A stretch of 64,000 nt of DNA from Prochilodus magdalenae (GCA_024036415.1 JAMWET010001646.1:352501-416500), one strand, 5' to 3'; positions 48,991 through 62,779 are shown, counted from the stretch's first letter. The notes: a model not told the origin generated them from the letters alone. Made by a program: numbers and translations.

Positions 48991-49209
48991 TTTTCCCAGT
49001 TCACTGTCACTGGTACCACTGTCAATGCCCTTTTCTATTCACTGCTGCCAACAACATGCCTTGGTAGTATCCACACCACTGGTGGAAATGTTCATAGGTC
49101 TCATTTAGTTTATACTCAACTTCATAGAAACCAAGATTGCAGCAGAGTGCCACATTTTCCTGAATGGACAAGTGTATGTTGCAATGCTAAAAACACAATC
49201 TTGAAGCTC
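48991..49209. other. Noncoding DNA, no gene seen
   Basis: Short stretch between a Tc1 relic and repeat D; may include the outer part of either. Confidence 0.4.
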
Positions 49210-49480
49210 GACATTTTTTCTATACTAGTTAGTGTCACCAGCAGGCAATTTTGGTTCAAAATAAACCATTTTATTCCAAATAAAATGTTACCAAATATAA
49301 AATAAAGTTTACACAACTTCCTGAAATGTTAGACGGCACAACCAAAATTGAAAGGGCTTTATGTTGACTTGCTTTTACAAATGAGTGTCCAGGGTATTGT
49401 ATCATAAATAAGACTCCAAATGGCCTCCATGGTGGATTGCCAAGGTCAGTGGCCTTTTCACTAACTTAGTTAGAGGTTAG
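49210..49480 (+). repeat. Dispersed repeat D, copy 2
   Basis: GTTAGACGGCACAACC, TTTATGTTGACTTGCTTTTACAAAT and GTCCAGGGTATTGTATCA line up in order with the 32.5-kb copy. No coding capacity. Confidence 0.6.
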
Positions 49481-52400
49481 AATAGGTTAGTACAGCAGTA
49501 TGTACATTTATTTTTTAGTGCACTTCCCTTCACAGTTCGTACCTACTGTACTGTGCCTTAATTAACACATTCATCATGACTACTCATGACACAATTGCTC
49601 TGCATTTGCAGTGATGAATCTGATAGAAGGTGACAGGTAGACTCACAAGTTTGTCTCCGGTGAGCCGTGTGTGTGTGTGTGTGTACAGTGGTCTGGATGC
49701 ATACTGCATTAGGCTCTGGCTCACACCGGAGAGAAATATGACAAACAGTGCCCGAGGCTGTAGATTTCTGCCCTTTACTTTCTAGGAGAACCGAGCCTCT
49801 TAAGAGCAGTCCAGAAAAAACAACACTGTCCGTCAGAGATACAGCCAGGGATTTGCTGTGTTTCAGAGGGTCTGAGGGAGGAGGTGTGTGTCGGTTTATC
49901 GATGTAGGGACTGGCACGCTCAGCTGTACCCAGCATGACACAGCAGGACGGTGAGAGTGTGTGTGTTTTGCTAAGTGTGCTTTTGAGGGCCAGTTTTGGA
50001 GTGCTCCTCTACACACTGGCAATCTAGCCTTGTCTAATCTGCCTCAGTACGAGCACCAGCCTGTTACACAAGCCTCTCCAAGGCAGCACTGATCGAGCTC
50101 AGACTGGCATTGCTTCCACTGCCTGCATCTCTGAGCCTGTCTTTGTCTGCCTTTTTGTACCATCTCTATTCTCCACTCATCTCAGAATGATTTTGCCATC
50201 CAAACTGGTTGAAAATTAGTTAATAACCAGTTACCTAACAGCTACCAGTGTGAGCGTCTACTCCCAGTCTGGCCTGGACAGCCTGCATAATAACCCATAT
50301 TATTTGGCTCTTGCAGCAGCTTTCCAGACCAAACAGTCTGAGAACCTGCTTTGAAGTTGCCAGCATGAGGTGCAGATAATTAAGGGGTGGTGCTTTTACA
50401 CTGGTTTGATGACATCATTATTTTTTAAAAATCAAATCTACAGTGTTCTATGTTTCTGTGCCCCCGTGATAATACAGGATTCAAACTGAATTAGTAATGG
50501 ACCCGAATGACGGAGTAAAAGAACCTTAAGTTAGCAAATTGTCTGTGAGTGGAATACTAGTGTGCAGTCATCTGAACTCTTTGTTCCACAAAACTGGCAG
50601 CAGGTCTCCCCTTTAGAGAAGGAAACTGCTTCTAGTGCAACTCTGTTATTGATATATGTAAAATAATATATCTGCAGTATACCAAAAAGTGCACAGAGGT
50701 AAAGAGCATTAGCAGAGTGTGCAATATGCTGCTATGTTTTCATTATCGCAATCTGTTACATCATGATGCAAGTTATGCATATAGCCTGGGTATTATCAGT
50801 GTTTAGGTCACTCCAAAAGTGATTATTTCATAAACAGTAAAGAGACTAATTAGAGTCAGGAAACAACAACCTGTGTACAATAATCGCATTAACAGTTTGT
50901 TGGTTAGTTTTTCAGTTAGTTAGTTACTTTGTTGGTTAGCTAATTAGCTAATCAGTTAGTTAGTTAGTTCATTTATTGGTTAGTCAGTTGCGAGTCAGGT
51001 CTACAGGGTGTTTTTTAATCTGTAAACCAGGCAGCAAATAAAGCCGCACAGCACTCAGAGTGGAGTGAATACTATGCTTAACATATTAACATATAGCTTC
51101 TGCTTTGCCACTTACTGCATATTCTATCATTACCAATGGAAATAACTTGAGAGGAAAAATCTCTTTTTTCTCCCCATCCCTCTTTATTCATTCCAAATGC
51201 ATTTTGCATGAATGCTAATATTTGTAAATGGAATGATAAAATGCAGAGTGGAGTTGTTTATTGGGACTGGAGCCTGCTTGGCCATGCAGCGTGTGCAAGA
51301 TCACAAGGTTGAGTGACTCTCTGTGAGGGGGGAAAGGTGGAAGAGAAAAAGAGAGAGAAAAAAAGTCGAAAAAAGGGGAGACCCTGAGATTAGAACTATG
51401 CTTGTGGCTCTTTTTTGACAGACAATGCTTGCTGGACTAATTACCCCACTGCTTCAGCCCACAGCCAAGGACGGAGAGGCATAGTGGAGGAGAAAATATG
51501 TGAGAGAGAAATAGAATGCTCAACATATGCTCAGAATTGATACAATTCTGAGATAAGGATCCAGTTTGATCATCAACAGTGTCTTGATTCTGCATTGACT
51601 GGTTTCATATTTCATGCTGATTGCTTTGCCAACACAATATGAAGTATTCTTTTGAAGCTCAGTCCCAGACTATAATTTAATTTGTAGTACAGAGAACTTT
51701 TTCAAGACCAGTCAGAACTCTAGAGTCACTTAGATGTGCATGAACAACCTCTGATAGGAAGCACCCACGTGCCTTGTTCTGATTGTTGACCATGAAATGA
51801 AATCTTTCAGTACCTGCTGCACCAGCACTCCAACAAAATGACAACTTTTAGAAACAACTTTAGAAAGAAACGTCAGTTACGTGTGGATGCATGTAAAGCA
51901 TAAGCCTCCCCCATCTTCCCTACCCTTTACTCTAATAGTATGCACCTGAATACCTAGTTCGCAGTGTTGACAGTGATTCCAGTGCAAGGTGAACCCTTTA
52001 GAAGACATATCAGCAATTCAGTATGCTGTTTTGATTATTAATGTATCTACCAGCATCCTCAACTTCTTAGTGGCAATACAGTAGTTCTTCCTTTTTACCC
52101 CATTGTGTAGTAATTCTTTTCCTACATGCTGCTCTTGTAACGTTTCCTATCTCTCCAGCATGTCTCAACTTTTGACACATACATGCTCTCCACATCCCTG
52201 AAGTGCTAACTTATTTTGATTGAACTGATAAATGAAGTCAGAGACATAAAAAAGAGCTGACCAAGCTTAAGACGTGCAGCCCCAAGAGCCAATCAGACAT
52301 GCCGTGAGACTGCAGTGTGTTCATCAAGGCTTGTCTAGGCTCTGAGACGTTGTATTAGTCAAGCAGGGTGGATAGTAGTGATTGTAGTTGGGCTCTGGGA

Positions 52401-52570
52401 GGGAGGTGGGGGTAACAGCAGCAACCGCCAGTATCTGAGTAATGATTAGTGATTAGAAAAACAGTGGTTAAGCAACTGCAATTGCATCAGTACATTTAAA
52501 ACCATGGTGCTACAAATTCGAAACCAGTGTGGATTCAGACTGTGAATTTTCTGTGAATGTCAGAAATGAA
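49481..52570. other. Noncoding DNA with TTAG simple repeat
   Basis: A TG run lies at 49,668-49,684. A degenerate TTAG/TTGG tetranucleotide array spans about 50,900-50,990. A GA-rich patch lies at 51,336-51,375. No gene supported. Confidence 0.5.
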
Positions 52571-53019
52571 CACATTTTAATCAAAAAGTAAGCTTTTTTG
52601 CATTTGTTTTCTTGGTTTTTCTCCTGTTCTTTCCTTCTTCCCTCTTCTTCCCCCATTTTTCCATCCTCCCCTGGCAACGCATACAGTTGTTCCTCGGCTT
52701 CCTCCCAACTGCTGGAGCAATCGTCCAAGTCCAGTTCTCTGACCTTGCACGCACATCACAAGGTATGAGCAGAGTGACAAGCATACATAGTATCAGGCTG
52801 AGCAAATAACCAACCAAATCCTTTGACAGCTCTATATACATATGGGCTATTGACATACAGGCTAGTATAGACTGAATACTAAAGAGCTATGCCGTTGCTG
52901 CCTGAGACATGTATTTACCTCCACTGAGAAACAATTATGTAAATCTGCATATTTATGAGTACATGTACCACGCTACAGTACCTCTTACTGTAAAATAAAA
53001 TGAAATGAAAGATATCTCT
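52571..53019. other. Noncoding DNA with short pyrimidine tract
   Basis: T/C-rich 52,605-52,670; nothing else supported. Confidence 0.45.
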
Positions 53020-53570
53020 GTCACGCTCTCAGCTCATAAATTGTACATAAAAGTGCTCATTGGAGATTTCATTTGTGTGCTTCATGCCGTTGCCATCTAA
53101 ACTGTTTGTTTACAGTGACAAGATGTTGGGGCATCTGCAGAACTCAAGGGAGATTTTTATAGTATAAAAAGGATCTCAGTGCCACCACTGACAGCTCAGA
53201 CACAGAATATCACTTACTCTTTAATATTTAACACATTATTTTAGCCCTCATAAAGCCTGGCAAAAAATACCCATGCACCGCTGGCACTGGTTTCAATTAC
53301 GGCCTATGGCAGCAACAAGCCGAGCCTGAAAACAGAGCACAAGCGGGGTCAGTTACAGTTTTCTCATCCGGATCGATGGGAGCTGCTTATTCGAAGGCTT
53401 ATTCCACCTCTTTGTCAGCGCACAGAATTCCCAGGGTTGATGGGTGTGGGAGCCTGCCTGCTGTCACCATGATTAATGGCACAATAACATTTACAGCCTG
53501 CGTCCACTTTATTCCCCCTCACACATGTCTGCTTTCTTCTTCTCTCCTGTACAATAATTCCGCTGTCTTT
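53020..53570. other. Unique noncoding block, possible conserved element cluster
   Basis: Unique sequence of mixed composition with motifs such as CCATGATTAATGGCACAATAA and CACGCTCTCAGCTCATAAATTG, lying between repeats but containing none. Looks like vertebrate conserved noncoding sequence; composition only. Confidence 0.25.
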
Positions 53571-53689
53571 CTTCATTGTAAGGGTGAGAGGAGATATGAA
53601 GAGCAGCGATATTGTCTGTGTTCTCTCAACTTTTTTATTGTGTAGTTAGACTAGGTCGCTGTGTTTGCTTTGCGCTGAAGCTGTGTGGG

Positions 53690-54110
53690 TAGAGGGTGAT
53701 GAGCTCTAGGGACGAGCTGTGTGCTGTATTGGGACACGGGCTGTAGTGGCCTTGTGTTTTGTTGGGATTTGTTGGGCTAGGTCATGTGCTGTTGGGCTAC
53801 ATACTACTGTATACTGGGTCATGTGCATTGTAGGGCCACGCTTTGTGTTTAGGCACATTCAGTGTTGTGCTATGCATATTGGATAATGTGCAGTGTTGGC
53901 CTACATGCTGTGCTGGGCCATTTAGTATGATGGATGATGCGCCGTCTTGAATAATGTCTGTGGTGGTCACATGCTTTGTTGAGCTGGGTGGCGTTTTTGG
54001 ATAATGTTCTGTGTTGGGCCATGTGCTGGCGTGGGTAACTGTGTTGTGCATGTGGGTGCTGTTTTGGATCATGTGCTGTCTTGGGTCATGTGCAGTGCTG
54101 ATGCAGATGG
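53690..54110. repeat. Decayed minisatellite, first block
   Basis: Many imperfect copies of a unit of about 18-20 bases resembling TTGGGCCATGTGCTGTG (for example near 53,775, 53,905, 54,015, 54,065 and 54,085). Identity between units is low. Confidence 0.7.
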
Positions 54111-54389
54111 TCTGCTGGCCATTGCCATGTATTTTCTGTTGGATAGTGCTGTTTCATAGACAACAATGAAAAGAAGGAGAGTTTAAAGAGGTGTCATTCC
54201 AGTGCCCTTGTAGAATATTTTATTTTGTGGTGTATATGGATACAGTTAAAATATTGCTAATAGGCATCTTGGGAGATATCACATAATGACATCAAGCCAA
54301 AGAAGAGGTATAGAACAGATGACAGTTTTACAAATTGGATGGAAAGCTCATATTCGCCTGGATCTGCCTTCAAATCGAATCCTGTCTGT
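54111..54389. other. Spacer between two minisatellite blocks
   Basis: Unique AT-rich sequence without the repeat unit. Confidence 0.5.
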
Positions 54390-54545
54390 CTGTTGAGCTG
54401 TGTGCCATATTGGACCATGTGTCGCGCTGGACGATGTGCTGTTTTGGTCCATGTGCTGTGTTAAGATGTGTTGGACCATGTGCTATGTCGGGCCATGTAC
54501 TGGGCAATGTCTTTTGTTGGACCATGTGCAGTCTCAGTGCAGGAG
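54390..54545. repeat. Decayed minisatellite, second block
   Basis: Eight or so imperfect copies of TTGGACCATGTGCTGT-like units, the same type as in 53,690-54,110. Confidence 0.7.
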
Positions 54546-55019
54546 CTGTGATGGCTCCCTCTGTGCCTGACAGGTTTAGGGCACGGCAGTGGCAACTACT
54601 AACTGCATGACTGACAGCCTTAAAGACAGATGTGAGACCCTCAGGCAGCTTCTCTAATTGAACGAGGGATGGTTAGAAGGTAGTGAGTTCTAAACCATGC
54701 CTATGTGCGTGTGGGTAAGTGCACACACGCTGTATAGAGATTGTTTACACTATTTCACCCATCTCTCTGTAGTCTGTCTATTGTTGACCTCCCAAAGCTT
54801 ACTACTTTATTATTCCCTTGGCTGCTCATTAGCTGTGTAGATGCTCTGCCATATACATTGTTAATGTTGGACCTGGCCAGAGTGCAGCATTTCAAATAAC
54901 AGAGTCAAAGAATAAGTAGGGTTGACCTATGGCACACTCAACAGCGACTATTTTATATTCACACAAATGTACAGTACACTCAACCCTACATGCTTATTCT
55001 CTGTCTCATACCTCACTAC
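54546..55019. other. Noncoding DNA, no gene seen
   Basis: No supported features. Confidence 0.5.
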
Positions 55020-55222
55020 CGTTCTCTCTACTGGCTCTCTCTCTCCCTTTCTCTCTCTGGGTGGAACTCTCTTATGACATGCTTCTATGGCTGTTGAATC
55101 TTTTATATGTTTATCCGTTTTATCTGTAAGGCTGGTATATTATTTAAAACATTGTGTGCCGCTTATATTAACCCACAGCGACAGGACTGAGACAGCTAGG
55201 AATGGGAGAACGCTTTGACGCT

Positions 55223-55253
<31 letters not shown>

Positions 55254-55300
55254 ATCTATCCCCTCTCTAGCTTCTTTCTCTCCACCCCTTCCCCACTTAA
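55020..55300. repeat. CT-rich tracts
   Basis: CT-rich runs at 55,022-55,058 and 55,220-55,262, the latter mostly pure CT. Confidence 0.85.
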
Positions 55301-56269
55301 GGCAGTAACACACTGTCTCGATCAGTCTTTTTTCTCATTCATATAAGATCTGTCTCAGTTTCATCCTTTGTGATTGCAAACATGACCATCTCTTTCATCC
55401 TTCTCAGCTTTGTTTCTGCCCCCTGTGTGCATGCACTCAGTCTATTCCCAATGTATACACTGGAGAACCAAGGCTGGGCCTGATGCCCGTCTGCCATCTT
55501 CTACCCCAACTGTGCCAGCATGGAGCTGCTGAATGAGGAGGCTGCTTGGCTGTACTACGTTTTCCCTGGGCCTGTGGTTGAGAGTCCAACTCTGAGGAGT
55601 TTAGGCTTGTGCATGGATGAGAGGGCTGACCAGGACTTAAGTGGCTACTTGTGTTGCATGGATTAAGTGGTTGAATGTGGGCTGGAACCACCTACTTTGA
55701 CAGGAAAGGGCAATTTAACTGACATGTGACATGACTAGCCACAGACCACTGACAAAATGTGGTTATGTAAAAACAGAACTACAACAAGAAACAGATCTGC
55801 AAGGGCTGTCTGAATGTCAGGAGTCCCTATTGTCAGAAGATACATTAGGTAATGCCACAGATCTCTAAGTTCAGCAGAACTTGCTTTTTCCCTCCCCATA
55901 ATATACCCAGTGGTACACATGGTTTATCATGCATATCTAGCTGGGCAGTTAGCATTCTCTTCCTAGTACGGCAGGCATTTGTTTGAAAACATAGAGTGGC
56001 TATTCTTACATGACCTGCACTAAGGACACTAAGACACTGTATTTCTGGTGCTACTGGTCACTAGGGCTTAAGTCTAAATAAAGTTGATGTTTTTCTGGAC
56101 TGATAAAGGCTGCAAGTGAGGACAACATAGATAGTCATTCAGACGGTTTGTGTACCTCTGTGAGTGGAGCACCTGAGACTAAGTGTATGTAGGCCTTAAT
56201 GGGAATTGTGAGTGGCATTGATGCTTAGAGACCCAATGTAGGAAGATGTGACTCAACAGAGGCTTGGTT
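55301..56269. other. Noncoding DNA, no gene seen
   Basis: No supported features. Confidence 0.5.
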
Positions 56270-56900
56270 CTTGTCTCAGCCTGGCTTAATGTCAACACCA
56301 CCCAGCCCAGCAGTTCCAGTTACGCTGCCTGATCCAATCTGTGGCCCTAGAGGAACACTGAATCCCCCCCACAGACACACTCTATTGATTGCTGCGTCAG
56401 GGGCCATATTATACCTTCCCCTCATTGAACTGGCATTGGCAGGCGTTCCTTCAGCGCCTGCCCTGCTCTGTAGTTAGACCGGCGGATGACATTTATGCAA
56501 TGGCTGCTGCTGGGGCTAGCGGGCACCTGCTGACAGTCCTGTTAATGGTTATTTTACAAGTGGTATTTACGCCGCTGGTCTAGTAGCACCAGTAAAACAC
56601 AGCTTGATCACATAAGGTGTAAAGAGGCCATTGTAATTGTTTTTTTTTTGCCTGTGAATTGTCTGCCGGAGGATGTTTGTGTGCTGATAACCATCCTTTT
56701 GTTAACAGGAAAGGGCTCGATAAAGCTGCTCTCCTGTTTAGCCATAGGGTTAAGCACAGCACATTATGTGAGAGAGAGATGTTAAAAGCTGTAATGGGTG
56801 GAGGCTTAATCGAAGGCAGTTTAACAGATGCGCTGTCCAAACCATGGCCCTTTGCCTTTATTCACAGCTTTCTCCTTCAGTTATACTGACCTTAGTTCAG
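56270..56900. other. Unique noncoding block, possible conserved element cluster
   Basis: Unique, GC-richer sequence with CpG-containing stretches (GTTAGACCGGCGGATGAC, GGCTCGATAAAGC) and AT cores. The poly(T) at 56,640-56,649 splits it. Short open frames cross it without recognisable domains. Confidence 0.25.
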
Positions 56901-57659
56901 TGGATTGCTCAATCACTTGTCAGCGAGCTGGGATTGAGAATTTTACAAAATGAGCAGCTATTTTCTCTGTGTATTGAACAGTTCACTTTACAGTAATACC
57001 CAAAGTATTCAGAGTGGGCCATTTGGATGCTTTAGCTTAGCAACCTCGAGAGAGACTTTTAGCCCAGACAGGCAGAGCTGTGAATTGCACAGTGATCTAA
57101 GACCAGGAATAATTGTATATGAACTTTTCTTATTATTCATGAAGATATGAATTACAGTGGCTAAAGAGCAGCTTATGAGATGGTAACTTCAAAGTCTGTC
57201 CTTTTTTCCCCTTTTTACTATAAAACTGACAGTCAGTCTTGTAAGGAAGCTTATGGGATACAAGCTCCGTGTGAAAAATGTGTATATACTGTATATATAT
57301 ATGTGTTAGCTGAACCAAATCTCTGGTTGAGGAAGACCTGTCAAATACTTAGATCACCTAATCAAGCCTTTGCTAAATTAAATAATATGTGGCGCTGCAG
57401 GACTAACAAATCCATGCAGGGTTAGCGCGTAGAGTATAGCGCGAAGTCAGGAGCTAAACCTTTGTCCTTCCAACTGTATTCTTATAACCAACAAACAACA
57501 ATACAAGCCATTCCTGTTACTTATGAATGCTCATATTTATTCTGATATCATATAGTGTTTTAATAGGCAAAGTATATCATTAATAGCAAGTTCTCCATTG
57601 GTTGCTTATTATTGAGCTTCACTGAGGTTTATTACTTGGTACTGACATGAATTTACTAA
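56901..57659. other. Noncoding DNA, no gene seen
   Basis: A TATA-type run at 57,283-57,302. No gene supported. Confidence 0.5.
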
Positions 57660-58005
57660 AAGGTGTTATGTTCTCTCCCCACTGGGGAGACTACACTTAG
57701 AATATCCCTGGCTCTGGCCATTCACTCTTGTATTGGATCTAGGACTTTAGTTGTATGCAATGTCTGTATGCAAGCGTCCTGACTTGGATTGCCTTGTCTT
57801 TTTGGGTTTCGAATATGGATCTGTCTCCTGTTTTTTCCTGCCTGTGTTTTGAGCCCTGCCTGTTTTGACTTTGAGTGTCAGACTGCCACAACGGCAACTG
57901 GCCTACATGCATCTAACATTACCAAGCCGTTTTTACCCTTACAACCATAATTAAACATAGGGTTTTGCTTCTCTTGCAGCCCTGTATCAGCTCTGAGTTG
58001 CCAGA
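57660..58005. mobile_element. Possible dispersed repeat
   Basis: The sequence is written in the same style as the 14.4-kb element (CTGCCTGTTTTGACTTTGAG, TGAGCCCTGCC, AATTAAACATAGGGTTTTGC) and resembles the polyadenylation-like tail of common fish repeats. Boundaries and class are uncertain. Confidence 0.3.
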
Positions 58006-58730
58006 TTGGGTAAGATTAGCATTTTAATTTGAACTAACTTGCTAAAAAACATTGTCTTGTAATAATTAGTTATGTCAAATTTGCTTTATTAATACAAATA
58101 AATAAAAAACATGCAACAATGCTCAAAATAATAATATATTCACATGAATGAATCCAGCAAAAATAATATGTATTGTTTAACATTTTATAGAATATCTGAA
58201 TATTAAATCAAATGAAATATTTCTGGGGTTGTGCCCTGCTCAAATTGCTTTACAGACAAGTAATGCACCCCAAAGACTTCACTGCATGCGTTATTGTATG
58301 ATAAAGGGCTTCACTAGATTTTATTACCGTTATACGATGAGCAGTTGACTGTTTCCCACTGTGAAGATTACTCTGTGAAACATGCAATTGCTGTGTTTTC
58401 AGTCCTGAAACCAACACTACTGTTACAGTAATTTACCCACTTACTCCAGGAGTACTATAGTAAATGGATGGATGGGGCTTTCATTAAAAACAACACCTGG
58501 ATCCTTGAAATGCTGAAAGCTCTACAGTACAGTCTCCACAGCAGCATTCATTCTCCACAGAGCAATTTGTTGAAGCAAAAATAGGTGATCCAGATGGCTG
58601 TTGCATCCCCTCTTGATATGCTTTAGTTGCAAGTTACTGTTTTTGTAAATGATACAGTGACTCCATGGGAAGCCCCTAAGTATCCTATGGATTCTCATTG
58701 TTTAGTTACAGTTGGCATCAAAGACATAAC
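58006..58730. other. AT-rich noncoding DNA, no gene seen
   Basis: No supported features. Confidence 0.5.
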
Positions 58731-58930
58731 GGTTATGGAATGCTGATATTTACAGATAAATCTAAATCCCCAGCCTCTGGCGCGTCCTCCTAACCTTCTG
58801 GCATTTAGACTCTGATAATTAGGCCTGGAGTCTCAGCATGCTGCAGCGAAAACGAATGGAGCATAATGTCAGGCCTAATGAAGTCATAAATAGCAGGTCT
58901 GATGTGTTGACTGGAGAGACTGGAGCTTAG
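58731..58930. other. Unique noncoding block, possible conserved element
   Basis: Contains GATAATTAGGCCTGGAGTC and CTAATGAAGTCATAAATAGC with CpG-containing neighbours; composition only. Confidence 0.25.
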
Positions 58931-61539
58931 AACCCAGAGGTCAGACTCACCAGACTAGATACCATATAAGGATGGTAGTTTAAATAAGAGATATACACCT
59001 TAGCATAACAGCCACATCATGGTAGGTCATGTTTGGTTCACTAGGCATATTAGGGCCTTTTATTTGCAGACATTACTCACTGAATTCTTGTAAAAAAAAA
59101 AGTGCTTTTATAATAGAAAAGGGTGTGGATAGTCATTTATTTCAGACTGACCATTTAAATAATTTGATTTAGCTCCATTAAGGACTGCTCATTTGGCCCA
59201 GTCGTTTAGCACTGCAGTGAAAATAGCACAGCTCTAATGCTTCCAAGAGGAGACAGAGCTTTTGTACATGGAGTGCAGTTTAGATGTACTGTATGTTTGC
59301 TTTTGGTAAAATTACCATCTGAGACTTCAGTTGTTTCCTTTCTCCCTTCATGACGCAGAGGTGTTCTGATAGAAGAGGATGTAAAGGTGTCCAGTATAAG
59401 GCAAACACAATAGGCTTGCCACTGAACTACATTCAACATTTGCATTGCAGATGAGTGCAGACTGCTTGGGTACAATGTCTACTGCCAAGCAAGGAGGCCA
59501 TTATTTCTGCTGACTTTTCCCACTAGAAGCTAAGGTAGGCTACTCACCATGGGAACATCACCTCCTCTAACAGATGCCCCCTCCCTCAAGCACTCAATTC
59601 CAACTTGCCAAGGCAAAATCCTCTGCCCTCAGCAAATGCAGATCTGTCTCCATCTTATACCTACTTGTGTAGATTGCTGTTGTGTTCCTTTATCCATCCA
59701 TAAGCTCCAAAAAGCTGTGTTTCTTCCTAAAAGCTGTATCGTAGCCTTCATGTGCCACATGTATGCATATGCTAGCATTCGAAAAAGCTCTAGCAAGCTC
59801 TGCCTTGTTTCTGCATAAAGTGTATCTAGACGCATGTACAATGGTTACCAATCCACGCTCACCTGGAAAGCTTCAGGAATTACAGAACTCTCAGAGATGG
59901 AATCAGGTTAACAAGCCTGGAGTATCTCTGCTCTGTATATTCAGTTTTTCCCCTGCTCTATTACACTTCATCTAATTAATTAGCTAATTACCTGCCCTTC
60001 CTGCATTTAAGTGAGCCTGTAAGAGTAGGAAAAATGAAAGAGTAGGATCACAGCTGAAAGTCTTTAGTGAACCACAGAATCTGTATCATTTTGCAGGGTG
60101 CTTTGCAAGCCAAATGGGAACGAGAGGCACCATAATATTGTATCATCTTGACCATGAAGGAGACACTGGGGACATCATGCTTTTTCCTATGAGATGTGCT
60201 CTTTTATTGACACAAGCAGAAATGGCTCACACACACAGCTAGGGAAAAGTCACTACTAGAGATGAACTAACCAGTGCTTTTTAGGACTGCCTTTAATAGA
60301 GCATGAATAGATTGTTTTACACACTGTAAACTGAACTTTTGATGGACCACAGGAACACTGCATCGGTTGTCTTTGCCAGTTGTGTTGTCTTCTAATACTC
60401 AGTATACTGGGTTGAGGGATGTACTCTCAAGTGTTGTATCAGGTTAGTGATAATAAAAAATTGCTTCCACCATGAGGCACATTAGTTTAGTTAGTCTACT
60501 CCCGAAGTAAAATGTCAAATAGTCTTTATTTCTATCCTGCGTTTAAACAAGGAACTACAGGGTCCTGTGACCAAAGGCCTTGCAGCAATCCTTAACTTGA
60601 TATGATGCTTTTGCTTTACATCACTGATCAGCTCTCAGGATTGGCCAAGTTAGACAATATTATCTGCATGCAGATCACATATTTGGGCTAAAAATAATCC
60701 TATACCTATGGAATCCTTCTATCTCTAGTCACTTCTCACCTCGGCTCTTCACTTCACGGTTGCTATCAACACCCACTCCAATTACACAACACCCACTACG
60801 CTGATAATAACATGATCACACAGATAACAGCTAAAACATCGTAAACTAACAACCAACCACATTAAGCAACAAAATGGCAATACCCCTGCATACCTCACCT
60901 CTAGAGCCCCTTTTGGCAAACCAGAGAAAGTAGGAGCCACCATTATATTTTAAAAGATGAGTTTTATCTTTTCTTTTCGTCCTTTTTTTCTTTTTGATGT
61001 TCTAGTTCTTTATGATGAATTATTAGTATATTTAATTAATGAATTGTTTTAGATTCAGCCTCCTCAAAAAGATCTTCAGAGAGAGGAACAACATATTCTT
61101 ATACTTAATGGCTGTTTAAACTACAGTATGTTTTTCTGCATCTCATAACATCCAAGTGGACCTTGAAAAGTGATTCTGACAAGCGAAACATTATCAGCAG
61201 TGCTTTAACACTGATGAATCGAAATGTCTAAAATTCTAAATGTTGTTGTATTTGAAAATGAAACGAGGACTGATTTCGTACCTTTCTTGAAGTTGTTTGC
61301 TTTCATGAGCTGTACTTACTCCCCAATATGTGTCTAGACATGACTGTCCTTGGTTGACTGAGCCAGATACTTGCGCTTCTTATCTGATGTAATATCACTG
61401 TAAATACGCTGTGGCTCATCTTTGCTGCTTCCATAAAAACATACTTCGGTGGTCTCAGCAATTAACATTAATTAGAGATGCACAGAACACATATGTGTTT
61501 ATTATAGTGATGAGGACCTAAAAATACAGGGTATTGATG
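58931..61539. other. Noncoding DNA, no gene seen
   Basis: Presumed intron without supported features; open frames near 59.2-59.9 kb on both strands lack recognisable domains. Confidence 0.5.
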
Positions 61540-61990
61540 GAATGTGGGGGAGGACGCTTTATTTATTACCTGTTATGAAAAAGCACAAGAAGCCACGCGC
61601 AAGCCTAGACGTTTGTGCTATAATATTTTGGCATATGAGAGAAAATTACATTAAAGGAAACAACCTACCGACAATACAAGGATAGCGATAAGAAAATAAT
61701 ACGTGGCCTAACAGAAGGGAAATGTCACACAGCAGTCATTGTTTTTCGTCCTTGGCGAGTATAATAATGTTGCCTGTGCTGTTAAAATGCCAATTAAGTA
61801 CTTGAGCTGTACCTGGTCCCAAGGAGCCATAATGCAAATAAATGTATTCAGAAGACAATTCTGGGAGCTAGCACGAAGCTCATTTTACCCAGCGAGTGTC
61901 AAGCGTATACAATGAACTTAACCAGAAAAGGACACGAAGAGGACACTGTTCTAGGAAAATGTCAGAATACATTAGCGTAGCGCTCTTGCG
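61540..61990. other. Unique noncoding block, possible conserved element
   Basis: Contains CCATAATGCAAATAAATG (an octamer/POU core ATGCAAAT), GCCAATTAAGTACTTGAG and GATAGCGATAAG in repeat-free sequence. Called from appearance only. Confidence 0.3.
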
Positions 61991-62779
61991 CTTATGCAGT
62001 AGACATGATAGGCTGTAAAACATGCATTTGGTCTATTTACTCGATGCCTTTCTGTGATGGAATGGCAGTATGTTAGCATCAGACTCAATTTAGCCCTGTA
62101 CATGTTTGTGCAACAAAACAGGACTGCCCGCTGTGTAGGCCAAGTAGGTCTGTTAAGAAATGCAAACATTGACTGTTTTCCTAAGAGGTCTGCTGCTAAT
62201 CTTTTAATATGCCAGATTAAGGTCCACACAAGCTGAGTTAATGTTCTGTATCACAATCTTATTTCCCCATCATACATCCTTTATAGGGGCTTCCACGACT
62301 ATCGTCCTAGCTCTCTGTGGGAAACACATCAGGGCTTGGGCATATTCATCTGGGAGGAGAGAGGGGCGTGTTTGGTGGAAGAGTGGCGAGCAGCCTGAAG
62401 CAGGGATCAAACAGGAGCAGAGAAAGTAGGTTGCCATCATTACCTCCTGAGAGAGGAGGTGTTGACCATGATTAACGCTGAAGTTTAGTGGCAGCCATCT
62501 GGAAAGTAATCCCTAGCCTGACATCTGCCAGAAAGAGAGATAGAGCGAGAGAGATCGAGAGAGCTTGCTCCATGCACAGATATATGCTGAGGTGAACAGG
62601 AGCAATGGAATATGAATTATGAATCCAATAATTTTGGCCTGCTTTCTGCAGCTCTCCTGCAGTCTGTCAGACACACACGGGAGACGTCAGCACAGTCTTT
62701 CTGTAATCTCAGCCCTTCAGGTCATCGCTCTTTTCTTCAGGGTTGGCAGGAATATTAGGGGAAAGAGGACCTGGAGGAG
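61991..62779. other. Noncoding DNA before the candidate first exon
   Basis: Repeat-free, moderately GC-rich from 62,280; a GAGA patch at 62,530-62,560. No gene supported. Confidence 0.4.

Noticed and set aside
59206..59975. Several 70-90 codon frames on both strands
   Set aside because: No shared domain, no splice structure and mutual overlap; typical of chance frames.
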